NCBI RefSeq assembly: GCF_019084045.1
Contig: NZ_JAHRED010000003.1
Span: forward strand, 310,001 to 374,000
Reading direction: 5' to 3'
DNA: 64,000 nt
Source: Paeniglutamicibacter quisquiliarum
Lineage (GTDB): Bacteria > Actinomycetota > Actinomycetes > Actinomycetales > Micrococcaceae
Part shown: positions 46,540 through 57,879 of the stretch, in pieces
Numbering within the stretch: position 1 is the stretch's first letter
Layout: each line of letters starts with the position of its first letter
The notes under the pieces: model-generated
The model's database searches: none
What the model was told of the DNA's origin: nothing
The model's input: only the letters and a program-made list of their open reading frames with translations
Translations under genes and position numbers: made by a program

Positions 46540-47298
46540 ATGCAGAACAAAAAATGGCTTGTTTGGGCGCTCGCCGTCATCGTCGTGTTTGTGGGGGCAT
46601 CGATTGCCTTCAACGCCGCAGCGAGGGCTCCGGCTGCAAGGGTGGCGGGCAGCGATCCGAGCTCCAGTTCCACAGAACCGGCCACCGCACCGACGCGTTC
46701 CGCCAGCTCAGGCGTGAGCGCACCAGGAAGCGCCAGCGCTGCTTCCACGGCCACCACAAAGGATCCGTCCTCGTCGCCTCCGGCATCCAGTGCAAAGGAA
46801 CCCAAGGAACCGGCGAAGCCGAGAGCGCCGCGCAGTTCCGCCCCGGCCACGGAAGTTGAATCACCCAAGCTGGAGGTTCCAGCGACCTCCGAACCAAAGG
46901 CAACCACATTGCCCAAATCGGTGAAGAAGGCCCCGGTGCTTTCCGGGACCGTTCCGAGGGAAGGCACTGCCAAAGGCGAGCTCACTTCGGGTTTTCCCAC
47001 CAAGGCCTTGCCCATCCCGCAAGGCTCCCGCATCATCGATTCATCGGTGAGCACGCAAAAACGGAATGTTCAGGTCGCCGTCAATTTCCGTACTTCACTG
47101 GGCGTCGAAGCCGTGCTGAAGTTCTACGAGTCCCAGGCAACCAAGCGAGGCTGGGTCGCCACGCGGGGAACTGCCGCCGATGGCGCCAAGAGCATCACGC
47201 TGGGCTTCGGGAATGACACCATGGCAGCCACGGTGCGGACCGCGCCCACGGGAGCCAACCTCGTCGCTGCCTTTGGCACCTACGAGGTTGGAAGATAG
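46540..47298 (+). CDS. Membrane-anchored protein with Ser/Ala/Pro-rich linker
   Basis: Predicted 252-residue protein: an N-terminal signal or anchor helix (WLVWALAVIVVFVGASIAF, residues 6-24), a long low-complexity extracellular stretch (30-150), and a folded C-terminal domain (about 160-252, VQVAVNFRTSLGVEAVLKFY). GGGGA precedes the ATG. It is 4 bases from the next gene, so the two likely form an operon. The function is unknown. Confidence 0.75.
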   Translation: MQNKKWLVWALAVIVVFVGASIAFNAAARAPAARVAGSDPSSSSTEPATAPTRSASSGVSAPGSASAASTATTKDPSSSPPASSAKEPKEPAKPRAPRSSAPATEVESPKLEVPATSEPKATTLPKSVKKAPVLSGTVPREGTAKGELTSGFPTKALPIPQGSRIIDSSVSTQKRNVQVAVNFRTSLGVEAVLKFYESQATKRGWVATRGTAADGAKSITLGFGNDTMAATVRTAPTGANLVAAFGTYEVGR

Positions 47299-47302
47299 CC
47301 CG

Positions 47303-48319
47303 GTGAAACCCAATCGCCAATTCATTGTCGCTGCCGTGGTATTGGTTGCGGTTCTTGCCGCCGGGGCATTCGCGGTGAACTCGTTTATGGGGTTCCGGGA
47401 AAGAACGCAAGCCCCGGCAATCGCGGGCCAGGAAAATCCGCAAGGCATCGCGCAGATCCCGCTGGAGAACGTGGTGGTATTCCGGGACACCCGGGACAGC
47501 GAAGCCTATGGCAGGGTCGCCTGGGTCGCATTGGACGCCCCGGACGGGGAGCGAACGACCACTGGGCTCTCTTGCGACCGGGTGCACCGCACCGGCGGGA
47601 TGCTCTCCTGCCTGAGCGCCCAACGTGGCATGAACACCAGCTACGACTCGACCGTTTACAGCATCGGCGGGCACCTGCTCGCACAGCGCCCCCTGCCGGG
47701 GGAGCCAAGTCGCACCCGGGTCTCCGCGACGGGAATGGTCGGTACCACCGCCTTCATCACCGGCGAATCCTATGAATTTGTCGGCTTCTCCACTCAGACG
47801 ACGATTGCTTCACCCGGGGGAACAGACTACGGAAACCTGCAGGATTTCGGCATCTTCGTCGGTGACCACAGGATCACTGCCGAAGATCGAAATGTCTGGG
47901 GCGTGACTTTCGCCAAAGACGCCAAGACCTTCTACGCGACGGCGGCTTCAGGGAAGCAGACGTGGCTGATGCGTGGTTCCCTGGCGGAGAAGACCCTGCG
48001 TGCCCTGGTTGAGAATGCGGAATGCCCGTCGATTTCCCCGGACGGCAAGTTCATTGCCTACAAGAAGCGCCGTGTTGATTCCGTCCCGGCACATTGGGAC
48101 ATTGCGGTGTACGACATTGCCAAGCAGACCGAACAGTTGTACCCGTTGGAGTCAGGCTTTGACGACCAGCTTGAATGGCTGGATTCGAACACGCTGCTCT
48201 TTGGCCAGCCCCGGGAGGAAAACCCGGGAGATGCGGACATCTTCTCCCTGGACCTGGTGCCGGGATCGTTGCCCAAGATGTTCATCGAACATGCGTGGTC
48301 GCCCTCGATCCAGCGTTGA
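47303..48319 (+). CDS. Membrane-anchored TolB-like beta-propeller protein
   Basis: Predicted 338-residue protein with one N-terminal membrane helix (FIVAAVVLVAVLAAGAFAV) and an extracytoplasmic domain. Blade-like repeats of the TolB type are seen, e.g. CPSISPDGKFIAYKKRRVDS near residue 235 and LEWLDSNTLLFGQPR near 295. The start is GTG at 47303, after GGAAG at the end of the previous gene, although the frame is open further upstream. It may act with the anchored protein at 46540. Its last 60 bases are repeated downstream. Confidence 0.72.
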   Translation: MKPNRQFIVAAVVLVAVLAAGAFAVNSFMGFRERTQAPAIAGQENPQGIAQIPLENVVVFRDTRDSEAYGRVAWVALDAPDGERTTTGLSCDRVHRTGGMLSCLSAQRGMNTSYDSTVYSIGGHLLAQRPLPGEPSRTRVSATGMVGTTAFITGESYEFVGFSTQTTIASPGGTDYGNLQDFGIFVGDHRITAEDRNVWGVTFAKDAKTFYATAASGKQTWLMRGSLAEKTLRALVENAECPSISPDGKFIAYKKRRVDSVPAHWDIAVYDIAKQTEQLYPLESGFDDQLEWLDSNTLLFGQPREENPGDADIFSLDLVPGSLPKMFIEHAWSPSIQR

Positions 48320-48327
48320 GGAAGTGG
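48254..48327 (+). repeat. Direct repeat, copy 1 (3' end of the TolB-like gene)
   Basis: This 74-base segment covers the last codons, stop and first bases after the TolB-like gene. It recurs at 48642-48714, sharing for instance GATCCAGCGTTGAGGA and GAACA.GCG.GGTCGCCC in the same order. Confidence 0.65.
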
Positions 48328-48641
48328 CTGGAGCACGCCCACGGATCCGTGGATGTCGTGAGGCGTGTTCGCTGCGCTCGGGAGCGAAAGGGTCCACGGA
48401 ATCAATAGGGCTCATTGCCGCTATTGGTGCTGGCATGACTCCGCGGAGCAGTAACCGGCACGCCCTTTCAGATGGTCCTGAGCCCGAGGCCGCAACGTCC
48501 GGGACATCGGTGCAGGGATGCGGTGTCGGGGCCCTTGCCTGCTTTGCACAGGCCGGTGGAGGTTCTGGCCGAGCAGTAGCCGGCAACGGCGGCATCTCGC
48601 CATCTGCTGTGGGTTCCGCAGTCGGCACCACGGTGGCCACC
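48320..48641. other. Intergenic region between the repeat copies
   Basis: About 320 bases without a supported gene. Long frames here have no motif and no start signal. It separates the two copies of the repeated segment. Confidence 0.45.
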
Positions 48642-48714
48642 CCGGTGCCCGGGTCCGCGGGGCGGATGCTCGTTGAACACGCGCGGTCGCCCCGATCCAG
48701 CGTTGAGGAGATGG
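48642..48714 (+). repeat. Direct repeat, copy 2 (decayed copy of the TolB-like 3' end)
   Basis: Matches 48254-48327 at most positions with scattered substitutions and a one-base deletion. It contains the end of a reading frame (LVEHARSP) parallel to the gene's FIEHAWSP. Its 3' half now forms the left arm of a terminator hairpin. Confidence 0.65.
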
Positions 48715-48726
48715 ATCGGGGCGACC
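48685..48726 (-). terminator. Terminator of the giant DUF4082 gene
   Basis: GGTCGCCCCGATCCA (48685-48699) and TGGATCGGGGCGACC (48712-48726) are perfect inverse complements. The stem lies 31 bases past the stop of the leftward gene and could also stop rightward transcripts. Confidence 0.75.
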
Positions 48727-48756
48727 ACGGGTCGGAGACGGCTGCGGGCGAAACGC

Positions 48757-51700
48757 CTACGGCCGTGAGTAGATCAGGTCCACGAAGTAGTTGTTGCGCA
48801 GCGTCGTGGTGGAGGAAGGCATGACACCGCCGGCGCCGTAGCGATGCCTGCCGTTGCTGGTGGCTGCCGTGACGGTGCCGTCGGTGAACTTCGTGGCGAA
48901 GTACAGGGCCGTGGTGGAGACGTGGCCCCGGGGTGCCAGGTAGGAGACCGTGTAGGTTCCGGCAGGAAGCGTCAAAGGCGTGGCGAAGGTGGCGCTTTGC
49001 CATCCTCGGGTGCTTTCCCCGGTGAACGTCACAGTGGCCAGCCGCTGTCCGGCGTTGTTCCAGATGCTGCCGGTGTGCGTTCCGGTGTTGGTGCTTTCCT
49101 TGTAGAACCTCACCCCGTGGGCGGTGATCGGAACGGTGGTGCTGAACCGCAGGCCGACCTCAACCGAACGGGAGTCCAGCGAGTCCGAAAGCAACGGAAG
49201 CGTGGAACCAAAGAGGTTCACCTGCGTTGGCGTTGGCGTTGGCGTCGGTGTCGGTGTCGGTGTCGGAGTTGGAGTGGGCGTGGGCGTGGGCGTTGGTGTC
49301 GGAGTGGGCGTGGGCGTTGGTGTCGGAGTGGGCGTGGGAGTAGGAGTAGGAGTAGGAGTAGGAGTAGGAGTGGGCGTCGGCGTCACTGTCGGTGTTGGCG
49401 TTGGTGTCGGCGAAGGTGCCGGGGCGGCCACCGTGCTGTAGACAAGATCCACGAAGTAGTTCGTGTCGTTCCACGAGTTGCTCGGGGCAGTGCCCCCTGC
49501 CCCATAGGCGAAGAGCCCGTTGCTGCCCACGGTGCTCAGCGCGCCGACGGTGCGCGGCTGCGCAAAATCAGCGGAGGTGAAGGCGTAGCCGCCGTTGGGC
49601 GCGTGGTAGGAAATGATGAACGTCTGGTTTGCCGTAATGCGCACCGGGTTGCTCAGTTGCACCGTCTGCCATCCCGAGGCCGTTTCATTCGAGAAGGTGG
49701 CGGTGGCAAGGCGCGTCCCGGTGTCGCTCCACACCGAACCGGTGTGTACGCCGGTGTTCAGGGTTCCCTTGTAGAACCTGATGGCCGACACATCGATGTC
49801 CTTGGTGGTTTGCAGGCGCACGCCCAGCTCAACGGAACCTCCGTCCTGCGGGTCGAGGTTGGCGGGCACCTGGGTGCCCAGGAACGTCGAGGGCGAACCG
49901 TCGGCGCTGGCCGTGTAGAACGACCAGATTTGGTCGGGCAGCGCCGCACCGGAGGTGCTGGTGACGTTCTTCAATGCCACGGTGTAGGGCTTGCCATTGG
50001 ACAGCGACTGGGTGGGCGTGAATGTCAGCGTCTTGCCGTCGGCCGAGACGGACACCGCGCCGGCCACGGCCCCCGCGGGACCCGTGAGCGTGTACTGGTA
50101 GCCGGAGGCCACTGCCTGGTTCAGGACGGTGACCACCTTGCTGGTGACGGGAACATCGGTGGCCCCCGGTGCCGGGGATTGCGAGAGCACCTTGACGGCC
50201 TGTGCGCCGTCCGGAACAAACGCCACATCGACCAGGTAGTCGGTGCTGGTCGCATTGTCCGGGTACCCCAGCGAGTAGCTGAAGACGCCGGCATTGGCAT
50301 TGGTCCGCAGCGGGCCGAAGTTCTTGGCGTCCAGCTGCCCGTTGGGCGTCACCGAGTAGGTTCCCTCGGTGGTGTAGGCAACCACGTACTCGGTATTGGC
50401 ACTCACGTTCACCGGCGTCGAGAACGCCGCATATTGCCAGCCGGAGGCGCTGTTGTTGCTGAAGGTGACGCTGGCCAGCAGCGTCCCGCCGATCGAGAAC
50501 AGCTTGCCGGTGTGGGCGCCGATGTTCCCCGCGTCCTTGTAGAACTGGACACCGGAGACCTTGCCGGGCTCCGTGGGGATGAATCGCATGCCCAGGGTCA
50601 GCGGGGTGTTGTCGTCGATCAGGCCGGTCGTGGGGACCGCGGAGTCCTGGTAGAGCCCGCACGGGCAGTCCCCGGCGACGGAATCGGCCAGCACGGTCGT
50701 GAAGCTCCAGCTCCCGCCGCTGCTCACAGCGTTGCCGAGCGCATCTTGGGCCGACACCGTGGCCGTGTAGCCGGTTCCCCGCGCCAGGGGGCTGCCCGGG
50801 GTGAACGTGGCACGGCGCGTGGTCGCGTCGTAGCTCGTGGACCCGGCCACGGCGGAGCCGGCGGCGGTCTTCAGGGAGATGCCCACCGATCCGGGCTGCA
50901 CGGCGCGGGAGAATGTCACGGCGATAGGCGTTCCCAACGGAACGCTCTTGGCGGTGTCCAACGGGCTGGAATTGTAGGCGCGCAACGGCGAGGAATCCTG
51001 GGATTCGAAGATCGCGTCCACGTAGTAGTTGCCCTGCTCGTAGCTGCTGGTGGGCATGGATCCGTTGGTGTCGTAGACCCCGGCGGGGTTGGCCCCGAAG
51101 CCGCCGGCCACGTGGAGCGGATCGATGCCAATTCCCCCGTAGGCCAGCAGGTAGCTCTTGGAGGCATAGTGCCCCGTGTTCGTCGAGTAGGACACGATGT
51201 ATTCGGTTCCCGCCGTGACGGCAACGGGGGAGGAGAACCTGGCTTCCTGCCAGCCGCTGGCAGTCTCTCCCGAGAAGGACACCGTGGCCAGGCGCTGGCC
51301 GCCCAGCGACCAGACCGAACCGGTGTGCGATCCGGTGTTGGCCGAGCTCTTGTAGAACCTGACGCCGGCGACAAAGCCGTCGGTGGTCGGGGTGAACCGC
51401 AGGCCCAGTTCGACGGGGGAGGGATCCCCCGAGTCCGGGTCGTCGGGGGCGGTTTCCCCGAAGACGCTGAACGGCCCGGTGACACTCAGTGGGATGACGG
51501 TGGCGGTAGTCGGATAGTTGCCGCTGTCATCGATGCCGCGCACCCACAGGGCCTCCCCGTCGATGCCCTGCTGGATGTAGCTGAAGGACCAATTGCCGGT
51601 ACCGCTGGCCGGGTGCCAATGGGCCCCGGCATCGGTGGAGTATTCCACGCCGGCGACCACACCGCCGCCGGCGTCCACCGCGGTGCCGGAAACCGTGTAT

Positions 51701-53430
51701 TTCTTGCCGTTCCGGGCCGCGGCCGGCGGGGGAGTGGTGACGGAGATGCTCGGTGCGGTGGTGTCGGTGGACTTGGCGGCCGCCACCAGCCCGGGCATCA
51801 AAGTGCCCGGCTGGGCGCCCATGTCGGCCAATAGGTTGACCTGGGCCTGCTGCATGATCGGGTCAGGCGCGGCGCCGCTGCCGTCGTGCGTGTCATCCAA
51901 GCCCCAGGTCCACTGGATGGATCCGGCGGAGAACACCAGCGCACCGCTCTGGGCCTTGTACAGGCTCAGGTGGTGGGTGGTGGTGCCGGAGGCCACGCGG
52001 TTGCCGAAGTCCTGCAGGTACTCGGGAACGGGACCGGTGGTCGTGGAGAGGAACACCTGCCCGGCCGGCCTGAACCCGTTGTCAGGTGCCTCATTGGACT
52101 CATAGCCGATGGTGTGCGGCGCCAGGGCACGCTTGGCACCGGAGGAAAGCGTCGTCAGCGGTGTGTTGCGCCACAGCCGAGTCTTGCCCTCCTGCGCATT
52201 GACGGTGACGGGCAGGTCGCCGTTGTTCACGAAGTACAGGGAACCGGTCAGCGCGTTCTCGGGCTGGCCGGCCCCGGCGCTCGCCGGGGCAAAGCGCGGA
52301 TCGCGGGTCGTGCCGGTCCATTGGGCGTTCGGGTCGATCTTGGCGTTGGCCCAGGTTTCCTTGTAGCTGACCAGCGTCCGATAGGCGGTTCCGTCAGTGG
52401 TCGAGGCCTCGTAGCGGGTGCGCCAGTAGGCTTCGTTGCCGGAGAGGAATTGCAGGTTTACGCCCGCGTCGCGTGCCTTTTCGAAGTTGTCCCACTGCTT
52501 AACAGACCAGTACTCGTCGTGCCCTACCGAGAGGACGGTCTTGTGGTTGGTCATCAGGTTGCCGCGGCGGTCCGAGTCGACGCCGCTGAAGTAGCTCACG
52601 TCGTAGCCGTTGCGCTCCAGGAAGCGCACCATCGGGTATTCGGCGCCGAAGTAGAAGTCGCGGGCCTCGATGCCGCCCCGGGTGTTGAACGGGCGGTTGT
52701 AGCTGATCTTGTAGGCGCGCCCGTTGGCAGCGCCCTGGTAGAAGTCGGATCCGCCGTAGGTGTTGTAGGCGTGCCAGGTCGGGTCCGAGGTCTGGAACAG
52801 CACGTCCGATTGGCTGGCATCGTCGCGCACGATGAAGGTGATGTGGCTCTGGTCATCGCGGTCCGCCCGGTCCAGTTTGGCCACATAGACGCCGGAAACG
52901 GCGTCGGCCGGGACGTTCCAGCTGGCCGAGACCGCCCAGTTCCCGCAGTCCACCAATTCGGTGGCCACGTCGTTGCGGCAGTCCGGCTGGTTCTGCGGCA
53001 GCGCCGCACTGGGGGTGATCGAGGCGACCTTGCGTGCACCGAGCCCCTGGTACCAACCGGTGCGGTAGATGTCGATGGTGTAAGCGCTCGCGTTGGTGTC
53101 GATCTTGAAGTCAACGCGGGATCCGACGTTGACGCTGATGTCGGTCGCAAAGCCCTGGATGCTGGCATCGCCCGCACCCACGATGTCCCATTCGCCCGGG
53201 TCGGTTCCCGGCTTGGAGTTTTCACAGACAATCTTGTTGGTCCCGGGCGCGCAGGGATCTGCCGCCGTCGAGCTGGGAGCCGTCAGGGTGACTGCGACCA
53301 TGGCCAGTGCACTGGCCAACGCCAGGAACCGCCGGGATTTCTTGGGCGGGGGAGGCGGGGTGCCCTTGGAATGTTTCGGGTGCGTGTTCCTGCGCCCACC
53401 GATCCCCAAGAATCCAAACGACAATGCCAT
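48757..53430 (-). CDS. Giant secreted protein: DMFase-like domain, Ig-like domains, four DUF4082 modules
   Basis: Predicted 1557-residue exported protein. A basic stretch and signal peptide (about 33-57, [20 protein letters not shown]) lead into a domain like the N,N-dimethylformamidase large subunit (about 75-530, with [20 protein letters not shown]). An Ig-like domain follows (540-650). Four DUF4082 modules (about 655-808, 925-1073, 1180-1330, 1403-1557), each with VELGLRF and GVRFYK..NTG.HTG, alternate with two Big_5-type domains (805-915, 1075-1175). A Thr-Pro linker (1336-1402) precedes the last module. The start is ATG 53430 behind GTGGGG. It is probably a cell-surface or matrix protein; enzymatic function is unproven. 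Confidence 0.85.
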   Translation of the reverse strand: MALSFGFLGIGGRRNTHPKHSKGTPPPPPKKSRRFLALASALAMVAVTLTAPSSTAADPCAPGTNKIVCENSKPGTDPGEWDIVGAGDASIQGFATDISVNVGSRVDFKIDTNASAYTIDIYRTGWYQGLGARKVASITPSAALPQNQPDCRNDVATELVDCGNWAVSASWNVPADAVSGVYVAKLDRADRDDQSHITFIVRDDASQSDVLFQTSDPTWHAYNTYGGSDFYQGAANGRAYKISYNRPFNTRGGIEARDFYFGAEYPMVRFLERNGYDVSYFSGVDSDRRGNLMTNHKTVLSVGHDEYWSVKQWDNFEKARDAGVNLQFLSGNEAYWRTRYEASTTDGTAYRTLVSYKETWANAKIDPNAQWTGTTRDPRFAPASAGAGQPENALTGSLYFVNNGDLPVTVNAQEGKTRLWRNTPLTTLSSGAKRALAPHTIGYESNEAPDNGFRPAGQVFLSTTTGPVPEYLQDFGNRVASGTTTHHLSLYKAQSGALVFSAGSIQWTWGLDDTHDGSGAAPDPIMQQAQVNLLADMGAQPGTLMPGLVAAAKSTDTTAPSISVTTPPPAAARNGKKYTVSGTAVDAGGGVVAGVEYSTDAGAHWHPASGTGNWSFSYIQQGIDGEALWVRGIDDSGNYPTTATVIPLSVTGPFSVFGETAPDDPDSGDPSPVELGLRFTPTTDGFVAGVRFYKSSANTGSHTGSVWSLGGQRLATVSFSGETASGWQEARFSSPVAVTAGTEYIVSYSTNTGHYASKSYLLAYGGIGIDPLHVAGGFGANPAGVYDTNGSMPTSSYEQGNYYVDAIFESQDSSPLRAYNSSPLDTAKSVPLGTPIAVTFSRAVQPGSVGISLKTAAGSAVAGSTSYDATTRRATFTPGSPLARGTGYTATVSAQDALGNAVSSGGSWSFTTVLADSVAGDCPCGLYQDSAVPTTGLIDDNTPLTLGMRFIPTEPGKVSGVQFYKDAGNIGAHTGKLFSIGGTLLASVTFSNNSASGWQYAAFSTPVNVSANTEYVVAYTTEGTYSVTPNGQLDAKNFGPLRTNANAGVFSYSLGYPDNATSTDYLVDVAFVPDGAQAVKVLSQSPAPGATDVPVTSKVVTVLNQAVASGYQYTLTGPAGAVAGAVSVSADGKTLTFTPTQSLSNGKPYTVALKNVTSTSGAALPDQIWSFYTASADGSPSTFLGTQVPANLDPQDGGSVELGVRLQTTKDIDVSAIRFYKGTLNTGVHTGSVWSDTGTRLATATFSNETASGWQTVQLSNPVRITANQTFIISYHAPNGGYAFTSADFAQPRTVGALSTVGSNGLFAYGAGGTAPSNSWNDTNYFVDLVYSTVAAPAPSPTPTPTPTVTPTPTPTPTPTPTPTPTPTPTPTPTPTPTPTPTPTPTPTPTPTPTPTPTPTPTQVNLFGSTLPLLSDSLDSRSVEVGLRFSTTVPITAHGVRFYKESTNTGTHTGSIWNNAGQRLATVTFTGESTRGWQSATFATPLTLPAGTYTVSYLAPRGHVSTTALYFATKFTDGTVTAATSNGRHRYGAGGVMPSSTTTLRNNYFVDLIYSRP
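49222..49427 (-). repeat. Thr-Pro coding repeat
   Basis: About 200 bases of tandem 6-base units (GGCGTT, GGTGTC, GGAGTG on the + strand) encode a Thr-Pro-rich linker of some 65 residues within the giant protein. Local stretches such as five units of GGAGTA show recent slippage. Linker length probably varies between strains. Confidence 0.85.
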
Positions 53431-53578
53431 GATTTTTCCCCACGAATCCGCGCGTGCGGCCCGGCCGCGCCACGTCCCCAGTCCCACGTATCTGGCTTGA
53501 GTGTAGGTTTTTGGCAATTAAGCTAACAAGCGTAATTCATACTCGGATTCGGTCCTGCCGCCACGTGTTTGAGAGAAT

Positions 53579-54109
53579 ATGAACATGGAACCCCTCGGTA
53601 GTAACCAGGCCCCCGCGCAGGGCAAAAAGATCACCATTAACGCCTCCACCCTCTCCTTGGCCGTCATGGTCACGGTGTTCCTGGTGGCAGTCGTCTTTGC
53701 CGCCAACCAGAACGACGTCATTGGCTGGCTCGTCGTGGTCATTTCGCTGGGTTGGCTGCTGCTTTCGGCGTTCCTGGTCTTCGGGCTCAGGCGCGGCGCG
53801 GCGAAGATGACCAGCCAGCTCAAGGCCGCCACTGCTGCCGCCGCCACGCGCGGACAGGGTGCGCCAAGCGCCGGCACCGTCGTCATGGACGAGGCAACGC
53901 GCAACCGCGACCTGAAGCTTGACCACTCATTCAAGATCATCCAGGTGCAGACGCAGGTTGTGAACGAATACCGGGTCCAGGACGGCGAAGAGGCCGCGGG
54001 GATGGTCGACCGCGCCCTGGAAACCATCGAGATCACCGCATCCAACGCGCGCGACATGATGAAGCCCTCCGGCCGCGGCGAGCCCATGACGGGCGAGGTC
54101 ATCGACTAG
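53579..54109 (+). CDS. Two-helix membrane protein, unknown function
   Basis: Predicted 176-residue protein with two membrane helices (about 25-45 and 50-70, LAVMVTVFLVAVVFAANQ and IGWLVVVISLGWLLLSAFLV). A charged, helical cytosolic part with an Ala-rich stretch follows (80-176). It begins at 53579, with a second ATG two codons later. It is divergent from the giant gene and precedes exonuclease III; its function is not known. Confidence 0.7.
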   Translation: MNMEPLGSNQAPAQGKKITINASTLSLAVMVTVFLVAVVFAANQNDVIGWLVVVISLGWLLLSAFLVFGLRRGAAKMTSQLKAATAAAATRGQGAPSAGTVVMDEATRNRDLKLDHSFKIIQVQTQVVNEYRVQDGEEAAGMVDRALETIEITASNARDMMKPSGRGEPMTGEVID

Positions 54110-54140
54110 CTTTTCCCTGGCGCCCGCGGCACGGCGACAC

Positions 54141-54157
54141 CCCCGGCGGTGCCGGGG
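54141..54157 (+). terminator. Short GC hairpin before exonuclease III
   Basis: CCCCGGC-GGT-GCCGGGG, a 7-bp stem 32 bases past the membrane-protein stop. There is no T-run; it is a weak candidate. Confidence 0.35.
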
Positions 54158-54192
54158 AGAACCCTTGAACAAATATCGATAAGGTGGATGGC

Positions 54193-56086
<1,894 letters not shown>

Positions 56087-56088
56087 CG

Positions 56089-56646
56089 ATGGGCACCACG
56101 GCGGGGGAGACGACCGGCAGCGACGTCGCAGAGGCGACGGCGCTGGGGGTTGTCATTGAGATCCCGTCCCCCCTTGAAGGCCCGCTGCGGGCCTGGCGCC
56201 AGCGCTACGGCGGGGACCGGTCCGCGAACATAGCACCGCACATCACCCTGGTCTCCGGCTCCACCACCGACTGGGATGCTGCGGTGCGGCACGTGCACCG
56301 GGTCGCGGCCCGCGCATCCTCCTTCACGGTGCGCCTGCACGGCACCGGGACCTTCCGGCCCATCACCCCGGTGGTGTACCTGAACGTCGAGGAGGGGGCC
56401 GAGGCCTGCGGGAAGCTGCACGACGAGCTGCTGGCCGGTCCGATGAAGCACGAGGTGAGCTATGGCTACCACCCGCACCTGACGATCGCCCACGAGGCCG
56501 ACGACGCCGCGATGGACCTCGCCCAGGAAGAGCTCAAGGACGAATCCATGAGCTTCACGGTGGACTCCATCGGCCTCTTCGGCCTTGACGGCACCGGTGC
56601 CTGGTCGCTTCGTGAGGAGCTGGGCCTTGGCGGGCCGGCGCACTAG
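56089..56646 (+). CDS. 2'-5' RNA ligase/phosphodiesterase family protein (2H superfamily)
   Basis: Predicted 185-residue protein with the two HxT motifs of the 2H family: APHITLVSGS (near residue 50) and YHPHLTIAHEAD (near residue 125). Members cleave or join 2'-5' or cyclic phosphodiesters in RNA or nucleotides; the substrate here is unknown. It starts two bases after trpS, and its 3' end carries the binding site for the next gene, which overlaps it. Confidence 0.88.
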   Translation: MGTTAGETTGSDVAEATALGVVIEIPSPLEGPLRAWRQRYGGDRSANIAPHITLVSGSTTDWDAAVRHVHRVAARASSFTVRLHGTGTFRPITPVVYLNVEEGAEACGKLHDELLAGPMKHEVSYGYHPHLTIAHEADDAAMDLAQEELKDESMSFTVDSIGLFGLDGTGAWSLREELGLGGPAH

Positions 56647-57781
56647 GGACGCCAAGGCCCCGGCGTGGGACGCGACCGGGGACGTTGAACCCGCCGATTC
56701 CCCGGCTGCCTCCTTTGACCCCGTGGCCGAGGAATCCGGAACCCGGGCACCGGGCGTCGTGGCGCGCCGCTTTGTCGGCGCCCCGCCCGTGGCTCCTCCC
56801 TCGCCCCTGGATCCGCGGGCCCTTCGCGCCTTTGCCCGGCTCAAGACCCAGGAACTGTATGCGGTGCGGGCCACCGGAACGCCCTGGCTGCGTTTCAGGG
56901 CCCACTGCATCCTGTTGGCCGCCAAGCTGTACGAGTTCTATCCCATGCGCGTGTGGAACCTGTATGTCCGCCGCCGGGGACCGCTGCTTGCAGCCGGCAG
57001 CGCCTACCGGATGTTCTTCTCCATCGCCGCGATGCTCGTGGCGGGATTTGCGATGCTGGGCCTGTTTGCCAGCTACAATCCGGTGCTGCGCGACGGCGTG
57101 ATCGACATGGTCGCCGCCAGCACCCCCGGGCTGATCGACACGGGCCACGGGGGACTGGCCAAGCCCGAGCAGCTGCTGGGGCTGCGCAGCTTCGGGATCA
57201 CCCTGGTGGTTTCCCTGGTTGCCCTGGTCCTGACATCGCTGGGATGGCTCTCGGGCTTGCGCGAGGGAATCCGCACCATCTTCGGCCTGAACCGGGACAG
57301 GTCCAACCCGGTGGTCTCCCGGCTGCGCGATGCCCTGTTGCTGGTGGCCCTGGCCGTGGCCCTGATCGCCTCCAGCATTCTGGCGCTTGCCAGTTCGTCG
57401 CTGCTCGACTCCCTGGCCCACCTGCTGCACCTCAACGGCTGGTGGAGCAGCGCGCTGACCCGGGTGGCCTTCCTCGTGGCCATGTTCGCGCTCGATTGCG
57501 CCACGGCCTGGATCCTGTTGCGGGTGGCCTCGCGGGCCAAGGTGATCAACGGGGGACTGGGGGCCGGGGTGCTGCTGGCCGGCTCGGTGGCGGCGATCCT
57601 GCGCTTCCTCTCGGCCATGCTGCTGGCCTCGCTGACCAGCAACGTGCTGCTGGCACCCTTCGCGGTGATCCTCGGGCTGTTTGTCTGGTTCAACCTGCTC
57701 AGCCAGGTGTACCTGCTCGCGGCGGCGGTGGTCGCGGTGCGCGCGGCCGACCTGGCGCGGGCCCGGGCCGCGCTGCCCTAG
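56627..57781 (+). CDS. YihY/BrkB-family membrane protein
   Basis: Predicted 384-residue inner-membrane protein with about six helices. The family features include AAGSAYRMFFSIAAMLVAGF (near residue 130) and the central GLNRDRSNPVVSRLRDALLL. The function of the family is unsettled (once called ribonuclease BN, now thought to be a transporter). The start is TTG at 56627: GAGGAG sits seven bases upstream and the gene overlaps the 2H-family gene by 20 bases, which fits translational coupling. A TTG at 56585 and a GTG at 56612 are alternatives. Confidence 0.85.
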   Translation: MAGRRTRDAKAPAWDATGDVEPADSPAASFDPVAEESGTRAPGVVARRFVGAPPVAPPSPLDPRALRAFARLKTQELYAVRATGTPWLRFRAHCILLAAKLYEFYPMRVWNLYVRRRGPLLAAGSAYRMFFSIAAMLVAGFAMLGLFASYNPVLRDGVIDMVAASTPGLIDTGHGGLAKPEQLLGLRSFGITLVVSLVALVLTSLGWLSGLREGIRTIFGLNRDRSNPVVSRLRDALLLVALAVALIASSILALASSSLLDSLAHLLHLNGWWSSALTRVAFLVAMFALDCATAWILLRVASRAKVINGGLGAGVLLAGSVAAILRFLSAMLLASLTSNVLLAPFAVILGLFVWFNLLSQVYLLAAAVVAVRAADLARARAALP

Positions 57782-57822
57782 GAGGCCGGTCCCGCCGCGG
57801 ACAGTCAGCCACCGCTTAAAGC

Positions 57823-57863
57823 GGTGTGGCCCGGCTTCCCCCGAGGGGAAACCGGACCACACC
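57823..57863. terminator. Bidirectional terminator between BrkB and sdhB
   Basis: A 19-base arm at 57823-57841 pairs with 57845-57863 with only two mismatches and a 3-base loop, between convergent genes. T-runs are lacking, but stem strength and position support termination in both directions. Confidence 0.7.
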
Positions 57864-57879
57864 GGGGTTCTGGCCGAAC

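Noticed and set aside
49222-49427. Possible CRISPR array or satellite
   Set aside because: Units are only six bases without spacers and lie inside a coding frame.
49124-49441. Small + strand frame encoding a Val-Gly repeat
   Set aside because: It is the antisense reading of the Thr-Pro repeat in the giant gene.
48844-51834. Very long open frame on the + strand inside the giant gene
   Set aside because: It is Arg/Gly-rich with no domain and is a by-product of GC-rich antisense codon use; the minus-strand frame has signal peptide and clear domains.
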